Part shown: positions 45,051 through 54,383 of the stretch, in pieces
How positions within the stretch are numbered: the stretch's first letter is position 1
Layout of the letters: each line of letters starts with the position of its first letter
From: Allorhizobium undicola ORS 992 = ATCC 700741
GTDB taxonomy: Bacteria > Pseudomonadota > Alphaproteobacteria > Rhizobiales > Rhizobiaceae
NCBI RefSeq assembly: GCF_000621665.1
Contig: NZ_JHXQ01000005.1
Span: forward strand, 124,001-188,000
Length of the DNA: 64,000 bases
Direction: 5' to 3'
Made by a program: the position numbers and the translations under genes
Notes under the pieces: generated by a model
Database searches by the model: none
What the model saw: the letters and a program-made list of their open reading frames with translations, nothing else
What the model was told of the DNA's origin: nothing

Positions 45051-46130
45051 CGGATATCACAAGTTGCCTAGTGTGGAAGCCTCGCACTTTGCTCTGGGGC
45101 TACCGGAGCCGAAAGCCATCCCCCGTGGGTCCCGCTTGAATGGAGCTTGACCTTGCCCCGCCGATTAGAGAAGCGCCGCCGAACATCTCGGCGACCTTCG
45201 GCGGCGGCATCTCCTGGCTGCAATGGATTGTTGATGCCTATGCGCTGACATTTGCATCCCTGCTGCTTTCCGGCGGATTTCTGACCGACAGGTTTGGCGC
45301 CCGAACAATCTATCTGCTCGGCATCGCAGTGTTTGCCGCGGCATCGCTCGCCTGCGGGCTTGCGGGCATGATCTGCGGACCGCTTGCCGTCGCCGGTTTC
45401 ATTCTGGTGGAACGGCGGGCGAAACAGCCGCTGATCCCGATGGAGATCTTCGGGCTTCCGCTCTATCGGATCTGCCTGTTTTATGGATTCACCGTCAATT
45501 TCACCTATTACGGCGTCGTCTTCATCATCAGCCTCTATCTGCAAAAAACGCTCGGCTTCACGCCCATGCAGGCAGGCTATGCCTACCTGCCGCTGACAGC
45601 CACGTTTTTCCTGGTGAATATGCTTGCCGGTACGCTTGTCGGGCGTTTTGGCCCAAGAGCGCCGATGATCGGCGGAGCCTTGCTTGATGCCTTCGGATTT
45701 CTGACACTGCTCGCGCTTGGCGCCACGGCGCCCTTTATCGCGCTGATCCTGCCCTTCATGCTGATACCAGCCGGAATGGGCACAGGCGTGCCAGCCATGA
45801 CCACGGCCGTGCTCGAAAATGTGCCACCCGAATTTTCCGGCGTTGCCATAGCCTCGATCAATGCAGCCAGACAGGCGGCAGGCGCCATGGGCGTGGCGGT
45901 TTTCGGAATGCTGGCCGGAAATACGCCGGCAGAGGTTCACGGCGGATTGCATAAAGCCGCCCTGATTTCCATCGCCCTTCTTCTGCTTGCCGCGATTGCG
46001 GCCATGCGGATGCCGCAAATCAGGGCACGTCCGGAGGAAAAGATCACCGCTGAGTGAATGGAGCGGGATACATGATCCTGTCATGCTCACGCCCTACTCA
46101 TGCTCCATGAAATTTTTTCCCCGACCCGTT

Positions 46131-46160
46131 CTTGACTCGATCACGAGGCATCCTTATCTC
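46131..46160 (+). promoter_or_regulatory. RpoH-type heat-shock promoter of groESL
   Basis: CTTG at 46131-46134, 18 bases, then CTTATCT at 46153-46159 fits the alphaproteobacterial sigma-32 pattern CTTG-N17/18-CYTATNT. It sits just upstream of the CIRCE operator. Confidence 0.65.
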
Positions 46161-46167
46161 CATTCCG

Positions 46168-46194
46168 CTAGCACTCGCAGGGAGTGAGTGCTAA
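46168..46194 (+). promoter_or_regulatory. CIRCE operator (HrcA site) before groES
   Basis: TAGCACTC (46169-46176), nine bases, GAGTGCTA (46186-46193): the classical inverted repeat bound by the HrcA repressor. It lies 58 bases before the groES start. Confidence 0.95.
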
Positions 46195-46251
46195 CAGCAT
46201 CAAGGCAATCCAGTCCGGATTGCGAATGTCATTTGATCGAGGGATTAGACA

Positions 46252-46548
46252 ATGGCAAGCACCAATTTCCGTCCGCTGCACGACCGCGTTGTGGTTCGTC
46301 GTGTCGAGTCTGAAGAAAAGACCAAGGGCGGCATCATCATTCCCGACACCGCCAAGGAAAAGCCGGCTGAAGGCGAAATCGTCGCTGTTGGCCCCGGCGC
46401 CCGCAAGGACAGCGGCGAGCTGATCGCACTCGACGTCAAGGTCGGCGATCGCGTTCTGTTCGGCAAGTGGTCCGGCACGGAAGTGAAGATCGACGGCGCT
46501 GACCTTCTCATCATGAAGGAAGCCGACATCATGGGTATCATCGGCTGA
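46252..46548 (+). CDS. groES: co-chaperonin GroES
   Basis: GroES caps the GroEL folding chamber. The 98-residue product has '[33 protein letters not shown]' with the mobile loop, and '[18 protein letters not shown]'. It is first in the operon, behind an RpoH-like promoter and CIRCE, and 70 bases before groEL. From memory it matches Rhizobium GroES better than that of Brucella ('[12 protein letters not shown]' start). Confidence 0.97.
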   Translation: MASTNFRPLHDRVVVRRVESEEKTKGGIIIPDTAKEKPAEGEIVAVGPGARKDSGELIALDVKVGDRVLFGKWSGTEVKIDGADLLIMKEADIMGIIG

Positions 46549-46615
46549 TTTCAGCCCGGTCCATACCTGTTCCAATCCAGATATTCATTTAAGGGCGCAA
46601 GCCCGGGAGTAATGA

Positions 46616-48259
<1,644 letters not shown>

Positions 48260-48304
48260 TAAGGCATCAGCCTTGCATATCTGAACCATCCGGTTCCTTT
48301 CGGG

Positions 48305-48338
48305 AAGGGCGGCCTCTGGCCGCCCTTTTCTGTTTTTT
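48305..48338 (+). terminator. rho-independent terminator of groESL
   Basis: AAGGGCGGCC pairs with GGCCGCCCTT around a TCT loop, then TTCTGTTTTTT. Confidence 0.93.
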
Positions 48339-48718
48339 GCCAGATGACCGCAGTCGATGTTTCAGGGTGGCATTTCGTGCAATCTGCGGCCAAAAACCAA
48401 AATTCTTGGCGAAAATGCGAATTTTTCGCACAAGAAGCGAAATTTTTCAGCCAAATCGGCACACCTTTAAAAATCGCCTCTTTTTCTTGATTGAATTATT
48501 AAGTATGTGAAGAGCATTCATTTTATTTGCAAGCGAGTTATCGCCTGTTGATGGGATGGAGCAAGCGATGAGGCGTCGGATCGGAGGAGAGATCGGGCTC
48601 GCCGGTCGAAACGGCTTGAATGCAGATCATCAAACAGTCGGATTTTCCGGTCGGATAGATAGGGCGAGAGAAATCCAGCGATTGCAGGATCGGACTTTGC
48701 CTTCAAATCGCAGGATGA

Positions 48719-48924
48719 ATACCAAGGCTCGAAGATGCTAGAGCATTTCCAGCAAAAGTGTAGTCGGTTTTGCGTCCGGAAATGCGCCGAAACAAGAAGT
48801 TAGAGCATTTTCAGGAAAAGTGGAAGCCGGTTTTCCGTCTGAAAATGCGTAAAAACAAATGGTTAGAGCGGTTCAATGTTTCCGTGAACCAATGAACCGC
48901 TCTAAAGCATCCTCGCCTTGAAGG
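48719..48924 (+). repeat. 'ACCAAGGCTC' hairpin repeat, copy 3, interrupted
   Basis: Left half 48719-48739 and right half 48907-48924 join to the same sequence as 8180-8223. The break is in the loop of the hairpin, between AGATGCT and GCATCC. Confidence 0.75.
48740..48906 (+). repeat. 167-bp composite palindromic repeat nested in a hairpin
   Basis: Two related units follow each other: 48740-48801 (AGAGCATTTCC...GGAAATGC) and 48802-48906, the latter being copy 2 of the 105-bp composite repeat at 19323-19427. Confidence 0.8.
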
Positions 48925-48978
48925 CGATTGCTCGGAGTGGGAACAGAAGGAAACACGGCTTGAACCGTGGGAGTGGGC

Positions 48979-49407
48979 ATGGTTTTTAAAATTTCAAGTG
49001 CATGGGAGCACGCCACCGGAGGAGATGTTCTGCCTCTGGCCGACAATGATGACCACCCGCCAATCGGACCATTCGCGGCAATCGAGGAGTGGGCGAGCGA
49101 CCTGGCCAATGGCGTGCTGACGCTGGGGCCACGCTCCATTGCGTTGCATGGCCTGCAAGTTCAGGAATGCGGGCTGCTCAGTCTCACGCGCTGCTACGAG
49201 GCCAATGATCGGGCCCATATCATCGCGTTGTTCGAACAGGCCGCCACCACGGCGTCTTCCTTTTGCTTTTCCACGTCCATCGTGCATCCGGGCTATCGCA
49301 GCCCGGTCTTCTGTCTTGGAAAGTCGCTGGGCATGACGAAAAGCCAGGTCGGAAGCATGAAGGGCATCTTCATCTTTCCCCGCTTCCAGACTGCCAGCCC
49401 CACCTGA
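48979..49407 (+). CDS. hypothetical protein with PAS-like pattern
   Basis: The 142-residue product starts 'MVFKISSAWEHATGGDVLP' (an upstream in-frame ATG at 48967 exists). Its middle, 'IEEWASDLANGVLTLGPRSIALHGL...LLSLTRCYEANDRAHIIALFEQAATTASSFCFSTSIVHPGYRSPVFCLGKSL', follows the order of a PAS_3 fold, with 'YEANDRAHIIALFEQA' in the place of the usual 'HPDDRxRVxxxFxxA'. It stands alone between groESL and the L,D-transpeptidases. The PAS call is inference; ligand and partner are unknown. Confidence 0.6.
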   Translation: MVFKISSAWEHATGGDVLPLADNDDHPPIGPFAAIEEWASDLANGVLTLGPRSIALHGLQVQECGLLSLTRCYEANDRAHIIALFEQAATTASSFCFSTSIVHPGYRSPVFCLGKSLGMTKSQVGSMKGIFIFPRFQTASPT

Positions 49408-49416
49408 CAGCCGAAA

Positions 49417-49457
49417 ACCGCCCGTGAAACTGCGTTTCAGCGGGCGGTCTTGATTTT
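49417..49457 (+). terminator. rho-independent terminator
   Basis: ACCGCCCGTGAAAC and GTTTCAGCGGGCGGT flank TGC, followed by CTTGATTTT. It closes the PAS-like gene and faces the convergent transpeptidase gene. Confidence 0.85.
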
Positions 49458-49513
49458 GGCCTGTGTCACATGCACCGGCATCCTGATTGAGTTTGATCCT
49501 GAAACAATGCCGC

Positions 49514-50263
49514 TCAGCCGCCGAAAATCGTGCGCAGAAAGTCCACACCGCGATCGTCATAGCTGACTTCGCCCTGCTTGTTGCCGGGCCCAACGACGAT
49601 CACCTTGGTGCCGACATCCACCCGCGCATAAAGATCCTCGACATCCTTGTTGTTCATGCGGATGCAGCCGGATGACAGGTTGAGGCCGATGGACCAGGGC
49701 TGATTGGTGCCGTGGATGCGGAAGATCGTATCCTGATTGCCCTTGTAGAGATACATGGCCCGCGCGCCCAGCGGATTATCCGGCCCGCCCTTCTGCACTT
49801 CCGGCAGGATATGGCCGCGACGGGCTTCGCGCACGCGCATTTCCTCCGGCGGGCGCCAGCTCGGCCATTCGTCCTTGCGGCCGATCCTTACCACGCCCGA
49901 CCAGCCAAAGCCCTCGCGCCCCACGCCCACGCCGTAACGAATGGCGCGATTGTCATTCTCGACCAGATAGAGAAACTTGTTGTTGGTATCGATGATGACC
50001 GTTCCCGGCTGCTCGTTGGTGACAAGGCGCACCAGCTTGCGCTTGAACTTTTCCGGCACGGGCCGCTTCATCATTTCCGGCGTCACCACCGAGCTTGCGG
50101 TGGAATCGGGCCGCGGCGCGGCCTCAGCTCCACCAGCCACGGTCAGCATCAATCCGCACAGCGCCATTGCGAGCCCGCATCTTGCTCCGCTTGAAAGCGA
50201 CCGGCGCCCTGATCTTCCCCGCTCCGCGCCGGTTGGATTATGTTCTGAAATCAGTCCTGCCAT
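49514..50263 (-). CDS. L,D-transpeptidase (YkuD), copy A
   Basis: L,D-transpeptidases cross-link peptidoglycan or attach lipoproteins/outer-membrane proteins to it in the periplasm. The 249-residue product has a signal peptide after a basic N-terminus ('LAMALCGLMLTVAGGAEA'), then the YkuD domain from about residue 80 with 'GTVIIDTNNKFLYLV', 'HGTNQPWSIGLNLSSGCIRMNNKDV' carrying the active-site His and Cys. A unique C-terminal extension ('GEVSYDDRGVDFLRTIFGG') follows. It is 51 bases downstream of copy B on the same strand. Confidence 0.9.
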   Translation of the reverse strand: MAGLISEHNPTGAERGRSGRRSLSSGARCGLAMALCGLMLTVAGGAEAAPRPDSTASSVVTPEMMKRPVPEKFKRKLVRLVTNEQPGTVIIDTNNKFLYLVENDNRAIRYGVGVGREGFGWSGVVRIGRKDEWPSWRPPEEMRVREARRGHILPEVQKGGPDNPLGARAMYLYKGNQDTIFRIHGTNQPWSIGLNLSSGCIRMNNKDVEDLYARVDVGTKVIVVGPGNKQGEVSYDDRGVDFLRTIFGG

Positions 50264-50314
50264 GCCCTGCCCCTCTCTCGCTATCCTTTTGGAAAAGTTT
50301 CACGCCCACCCCAC

Positions 50315-51106
50315 TCACATCACGATGACCCTGGTGCCCACCGGCACACGTTCGTAAAGGTCGGTCACATCTTCATTGCGCATCCGTATGCAGCCCGAGG
50401 AGACCCCGTAGCCAATGGTCCATGGCGCATTGGTGCCATGAATGCGGTAAAGCGTCGAGCCCAGATAAAGGGCGCGCGCGCCCAGCGGATTTTCCGGTCC
50501 GCCCTGCATTCGCGCTGGCAGATAATGACCCTTGGCGGCCTCCCGCTCAATCATTTCCTGCGGCGGGATCCATTCCGGCCATTCGGATTTGCGCGTCACC
50601 TTATGCTCGCCTGCCCATTCGAAGCCGGGCTTGCCGACACCCACGCCATAGCGCCTCGCCTTACCGCCTTCCATCACCAGATAAAGGAAACGGCTATTGG
50701 TATCGATCACCAGCGTTCCGGGCTTTTCCTTTGTCTGGTACTCCACAACCTGCGGCAGAAATTGCGGATCGGTCGGCGTCATCTGCTTGCGCACCGGCTG
50801 CATGGCCACCTGCTGCACGGCGGGCCTGAGCTGCATGGCCTCCGGCGCAAGGCCAGCGGGCCGGGCGGGAGCCACGGCCACCCGGCGCGGCGCCACAGGC
50901 GGCGCATAAACGGGCGCGGCCACCCTGCCCGGCTGCGGCTGCACCCGGCGATCCGGCTGCACGCCAAGCTGCATCAGCCATGGCGAGGCCAGATCCGGGC
51001 TGACGATAACCGGCGGACGAGCCTGATAGCGATCATCCGCCAGGGCGGCGGCAGGCAGGCACATTATGGCAGCGGCAAAGGCATGGAAAAAGGTGCGAGA
51101 GAGCAT
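50315..51106 (-). CDS. L,D-transpeptidase (YkuD), copy B
   Basis: This paralog of copy A has 263 residues from ATG 51106 (GGGG upstream; the frame is open to 51148). It has a signal peptide ('LSRTFFHAFAAAIMCLPAAALA'), a long Pro/Ala/Val-rich linker (about 35-110) probably spanning periplasm or binding wall, and a YkuD domain with 'GTLVIDTNSRFLYLV' and 'HGTNAPWTIGYGVSSGCIRMRNEDV'. It ends right after the catalytic domain. The two domains are near-identical in pattern, so the pair arose by tandem duplication. Confidence 0.9.
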   Translation of the reverse strand: MLSRTFFHAFAAAIMCLPAAALADDRYQARPPVIVSPDLASPWLMQLGVQPDRRVQPQPGRVAAPVYAPPVAPRRVAVAPARPAGLAPEAMQLRPAVQQVAMQPVRKQMTPTDPQFLPQVVEYQTKEKPGTLVIDTNSRFLYLVMEGGKARRYGVGVGKPGFEWAGEHKVTRKSEWPEWIPPQEMIEREAAKGHYLPARMQGGPENPLGARALYLGSTLYRIHGTNAPWTIGYGVSSGCIRMRNEDVTDLYERVPVGTRVIVM

Positions 51107-51278
51107 GATGGCCCCGGACAAGAACTGAACTGCCACGACCTTGGCCATGCGAAGTGCGCAAATGGTAAACGGCGCGGTATTTCAATTTGAGTAAAGGCGG
51201 AAAGCTTTTGTCAGGGTTAGCAAATCATTTGGAAAGAGCGTGAACAAATAGTAAACACATGAGGGAGAGGAGATTCGC

Positions 51279-51914
51279 ATGGTTGAGACGGCTGGCCTGA
51301 TGGCCGATGAAACGGGCGCGCTACGCTGCTTCTGGCAGGGCGGCCTTGACGATTACCGCCGTTACCACGACGAGGAATGGGGCCATCCGGTGGTGGACGA
51401 CCACCGCCTGTTTGAAAAAATCTGTCTTGAGGGTTTTCAATCAGGCTTGTCCTGGCTGACGATCCTGCGCAAGCGCGAAAATTTTCGCGCCGCCTTTGCA
51501 GGCTTCGATTTTCACAAGGTCGCGCTGTTCGGCGAGGAGGATATTGCCCGCTGCCTTGCCGATGCGGGCATTGTGCGCCATCGCGGCAAGATCGTTTCCA
51601 CCATCAACAATGCTGGCAGGGCCGTGGCGCTTGCGGCGGAATTCGGCTCGCTTGCCCGCTATTTCTGGAGCTTCGAACCGGGGCCAAAGGAGCGTCCGGC
51701 CCGCATGGACCATGCAACGCTGATTGCCAACCCCACCTCGCCCACCTCCATCCGCCTGTCGAAGGATCTCAAGAAGCGCGGCTGGACCTTCGTTGGCCCC
51801 ACAACCGTCTATGCCTTCATGCAAGCCATGGGGCTGGTGAACGACCATATCGAAGGCTGTCTGTGCCGGGAAAGGGTGGAGGGGCTGCGTACCGCCTTCA
51901 TCCGTCCGCGCTGA
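51279..51914 (+). CDS. tag: DNA-3-methyladenine glycosylase I
   Basis: Tag removes 3-methyladenine from alkylated DNA. The 211-residue product has 'LRCFWQGGLDDYRRYHDEEWGHPV' with the zinc-type Cys and His, 'FEKICLEGFQSGLSW' with the base-binding Glu, and 'VNDHIEGCLCRE' with the C-terminal His/Cys ligands. ATG 51279 follows GAGGAG. Its last 17 bases overlap the end of the convergent HAD gene. Confidence 0.93.
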   Translation: MVETAGLMADETGALRCFWQGGLDDYRRYHDEEWGHPVVDDHRLFEKICLEGFQSGLSWLTILRKRENFRAAFAGFDFHKVALFGEEDIARCLADAGIVRHRGKIVSTINNAGRAVALAAEFGSLARYFWSFEPGPKERPARMDHATLIANPTSPTSIRLSKDLKKRGWTFVGPTTVYAFMQAMGLVNDHIEGCLCRERVEGLRTAFIRPR

Positions 51915-52608
51915 TGCGTTCCACCAGCTGCGGCAACTCGCTCAACGCCTGGATTTCCCGAAAGCGCGGCGCATCGACCGGCTTTTCGACATGCTCGAAA
52001 ATCCATGTCAGCTCATGCGGCACGAACACGCCCCAGGCGCCGGTGGCAAGGGCCGGCACAATGTCCGATTTCAACGAATTGCCCACCATCATGGCGCGCT
52101 CCGGCTCCTCGCCATGGCGGGAGAAAATGCGGCGATAGGTCGTTGCCGTCTTGTCGGACACGATTTCCACCGCATCGAAGAAATCGCCAAGGCCCGATTG
52201 CGCCAGCTTGCGCTCCTGATCGAAAAGATCGCCCTTGGTAATCATCACCAGAAAATACCGCCCCGCCAGACCTTCCAGCACGTCCTGCACGCCCGGCACC
52301 GTTTCCACCGGATGCTGCAAGAGATCACGGCCTATATCGAGAATTTTGCCGATCACGGTTCCCGGTGCGCGTCCTTCCGTCACCTCCAGCGCCGTCTCGA
52401 TCATGGAAAGCGTGAAGCCCTTTATGCCGAAGCCATAATGGGCAAGATTGCGTTTTTCCGCCTCCAGCAGCTTTCCGGAAATCATCTCCGGCGCGGCATA
52501 ATCGGAAAGAAGCGCGCGGAAATGCTCCTCCGTCAAACGGTAATATTGCTCGTTCTGCCAGAGCGTATCGTCGGCATCCAGACCGATCATGCAAAGCGGG
52601 CGGGCCAT
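51898..52608 (-). CDS. HAD-family hydrolase
   Basis: The 236-residue product from ATG 52608 (GGAGG six bases upstream) has 'IGLDADDTLWQNEQYYRLTEEHF' (motif I with Asp-x-Asp), 'FLVMITKGD' (motif II), 'RAMMVGNSLKSDIVPALATGAWGVFVP' (motif IV). The long cap and 'DDTLW' resemble the YjjG/haloacid-type group. Substrate unknown. It overlaps tag tail-to-tail. Confidence 0.85.
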   Translation of the reverse strand: MARPLCMIGLDADDTLWQNEQYYRLTEEHFRALLSDYAAPEMISGKLLEAEKRNLAHYGFGIKGFTLSMIETALEVTEGRAPGTVIGKILDIGRDLLQHPVETVPGVQDVLEGLAGRYFLVMITKGDLFDQERKLAQSGLGDFFDAVEIVSDKTATTYRRIFSRHGEEPERAMMVGNSLKSDIVPALATGAWGVFVPHELTWIFEHVEKPVDAPRFREIQALSELPQLVERISADG

Positions 52609-52718
52609 GCCTTCCTCCAACCTTCAATCCTGACAGATATGCCGGCCGGACCATGCCCGGCAGACTGCCAGGGAAGGTCGCCCCTCCCCAACAACCTGCC
52701 GGGCATTCCAACCGGGCG

Positions 52719-53176
52719 TTATTGTCCGTTCTTCGCCAGCCATTCCTTCATCATGTGGATTTCCGCTTCCTGCGCGGCGATGATGTCTCCGGCCAGCTTT
52801 CGCATCTTATCGTTCCTGCCATATTGCAATTCCACCTTGGCCATGTCGATACAGCGCCGTGCGTTTTATCAAACGCACAAAGGACGCTGTAACACTTTAA
52901 ATCTGCTGCATAATTTTCACCTTAAATCGATTCCGATTTAAGGAATTATGCAGTAGCGCCCTGATGATGGGCAATCATGCCCCGCACGAAATCAACATCG
53001 GCATTGCCGCTGTAATCGATGCCCATGGCCTTGTGCATCTTTTCATTGGCCGCAAGGAAAGCGGCGGTGGAGGGCGCGTCGCCTGCCCGGTTATGAATGG
53101 ACATGTCATGCTGCTGGGCCATGGCGGAGACGGAAGCAGCGAGCAGAATTGCCGCCGCGATAAGGGTGGTTTTCAT
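52719..53176 (-). pseudogene. DUF305 family protein, split by a repeat insertion
   Basis: DUF305 proteins are exported, histidine-rich, four-helix proteins often linked to copper. The N-terminal part (53176-52956) encodes a signal peptide ('MKTTLIAAAILLAASVSAMA') and 'FVRGMIAHHQGA'; it then runs into a stop (TAA, 52946-52948) inside an RIME1/Bru-RS element. The remaining part (52849-52719) encodes 'IDMAKVELQYGRNDKMRKLA...EWLAKNGQ'. Removing the element with one TA joins 'HHQGA' to 'IDMA' in frame, giving 117 codons plus stop. The original motif M(I/V)xHHxGAxxMA is thus intact except for the insertion. Confidence 0.93.
52850..52955 (-). repeat. RIME1/Bru-RS-type element inserted in the DUF305 gene
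   Basis: 106 bp including both terminal TA dinucleotides (52850-52851 and 52954-52955). Both palindromes are intact, so it is a recent copy. The original site reads GTCGA-TA-GCGCC on the plus strand, so one TA is the duplicated target. Confidence 0.93.
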
Positions 53177-53235
53177 GTCATATGATCCTTTGCTTGAAAC
53201 TTGACGTGCATCGCCCGCAGGCGACAGGGCGGCAC

Positions 53236-53571
53236 TCAGCTTCGGGGCGGCGGCAGGATCGGGCGGTGGGCGAGAGAGACCTGCACCTCTTTACGCAAAG
53301 GCAGTGGCGCATCATGCCGCAGGGGCCGCTCCGCCGCGACAAAGGGTAAAACCGGCAGCGCCATGCAAAACAGGCAATGATCCATGCAGGAGGTCATAGG
53401 CGCCATGGGCGCTGAACGGTCGTGGCGCTCAGCTGGGCCGTGCATGGCCATCTCAGCCATGCTGGCGGAGGAACGCGCCAATGGCCCTTGCGTGCAGGCC
53501 ATGACGGATAACGGCATGGCACTCCAGAGCATCACGATCACTGTCAGCAAAAGGCGGCGCAATAGGGACAT
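53236..53571 (-). CDS. small exported Met/His/Cys-rich protein
   Basis: The 111-residue product from ATG 53571 has a signal-type N-terminus ('LLRRLLLTVIVMLWSAMPLSVMAC') and a mature part rich in metal ligands: 'MAEMAMHGPAERHD', 'MAPMTSCMDHCLFCMALP'. It is upstream of the DUF305 pseudogene on the same strand (59 bases), and the two look like remnants of a copper-handling pair (inference). No family is recognised. The start could also be at 53589. Confidence 0.6.
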   Translation of the reverse strand: MSLLRRLLLTVIVMLWSAMPLSVMACTQGPLARSSASMAEMAMHGPAERHDRSAPMAPMTSCMDHCLFCMALPVLPFVAAERPLRHDAPLPLRKEVQVSLAHRPILPPPRS

Positions 53572-53614
53572 GGCGCCATCATACGCCATGTGCCGGTGTT
53601 TGGCACTCTTGTTT

Positions 53615-54373
53615 TCAAAACCACGCGCCGACGTGATGCTCGATCCGGTAATCCCGGCTTTCCTCTCCCGGCGGCGCGACAGGCCAGCGCCATTCAGCCT
53701 TTTGCGGCGGCAGCTTCACGCCCGCCATGAGATCGGTGCTTTCCCGCAGCACGCCGTTCCGGTCGATCAGGTCGAAGGACGTATCGGTGACGAGGCAGGT
53801 TTTGGCCGGCAGCTGCGCAAGCCCTTCCACATGCGCATGGATCAAGCGGCTCACGGCATCCTCCGGCATTGCGGCATCGGGCTGCAATTTCATGCGCCGT
53901 TTCACGCCCCGCCCGATCTGCGAGAGAAGGTTGGCGGAGGCCACGAAATCGAGATAGGGAACGCGGCGCAGGAAATCCAGCGGCTCCACCGGCCGTCCGG
54001 CCTGCAACAGGTCATAGCCGGAAAGATCCCGCTCGATCAGGCGTATATTCTTCAGCCCCTGCGCAGCCAGCCACGCCCGGACGCTGGCCACATGCACGAG
54101 ATCGATCAGCACCACCGTATCGAAGGCTGCGGCCAGCGGGCGGATCGGCACATCGCGGAGCAGGCCGGAACCGAGGATGACGGCCGTGCGCCTTGGGCTT
54201 GCCGCCGAGGCCGCCGCCAGAATGGCACGGCGGGTGTTTTCCTCGTGTTCGGCCCACTGCGCCTTGCAGCGGCGGGCGCGCGACCACAAATCGATGGAGG
54301 AGCGGATGAAGGGTCGGTGTGGCGGTGTCGTCACCTTCCACGTTGCGGCATAATTCAGGGCTTCAAGGATCAT
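53615..54373 (-). CDS. hypothetical protein, Rossmann-like, paired with a glycosyltransferase
   Basis: The 252-residue product starts at ATG 54373, ten bases after the glycosyltransferase stop; the frame is open further up but only as the shadow of that gene. A central 'RTAVILGSGLLRDVPIRPLAAAFDTVVLIDLVHVASVRAWLAAQGLKNIRLIERDLSGY' looks like a nucleotide- or SAM-binding beta-alpha-beta unit with the acidic residue at the end of the second strand. I infer a methyltransferase-like fold; the family is not named. It probably acts with the preceding gene product. Confidence 0.6.
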   Translation of the reverse strand: MILEALNYAATWKVTTPPHRPFIRSSIDLWSRARRCKAQWAEHEENTRRAILAAASAASPRRTAVILGSGLLRDVPIRPLAAAFDTVVLIDLVHVASVRAWLAAQGLKNIRLIERDLSGYDLLQAGRPVEPLDFLRRVPYLDFVASANLLSQIGRGVKRRMKLQPDAAMPEDAVSRLIHAHVEGLAQLPAKTCLVTDTSFDLIDRNGVLRESTDLMAGVKLPPQKAEWRWPVAPPGEESRDYRIEHHVGAWF

Positions 54374-54383
54374 GAGCCGGACG

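Larger units (their letters stand above)
42968..46057 (+). pseudogene. MFS (EmrB/QacA-type) transporter gene, disrupted and deleted
   Basis: The first 25 codons (42968-43042, 'FGFSLVQLDVTIVN', a typical first membrane helix) are cut off by an insertion. The frame resumes near 45140 and runs to 46057: 'WLQWIVDAYALTFASLLLSGGFLTDRFGAR' (helix 2 and the MFS loop), helix 3 to 'ACGLAG', then directly 'MICGPLAVAGFILVERR', which belongs to a late helix. About four helices (~120 residues) are therefore missing in frame at about 45368. The rest to the C-terminus looks normal. So two independent lesions exist, and the gene is not functional as a drug-efflux pump. Confidence 0.85.
48339..48978. other. 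640-bp gap after groESL with nested repeats
   Basis: An A/T-rich stretch (48395-48500) is followed by ~200 bp without features and then a nested repeat cluster (48719-48924). Small open frames have no support. Confidence 0.5.
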
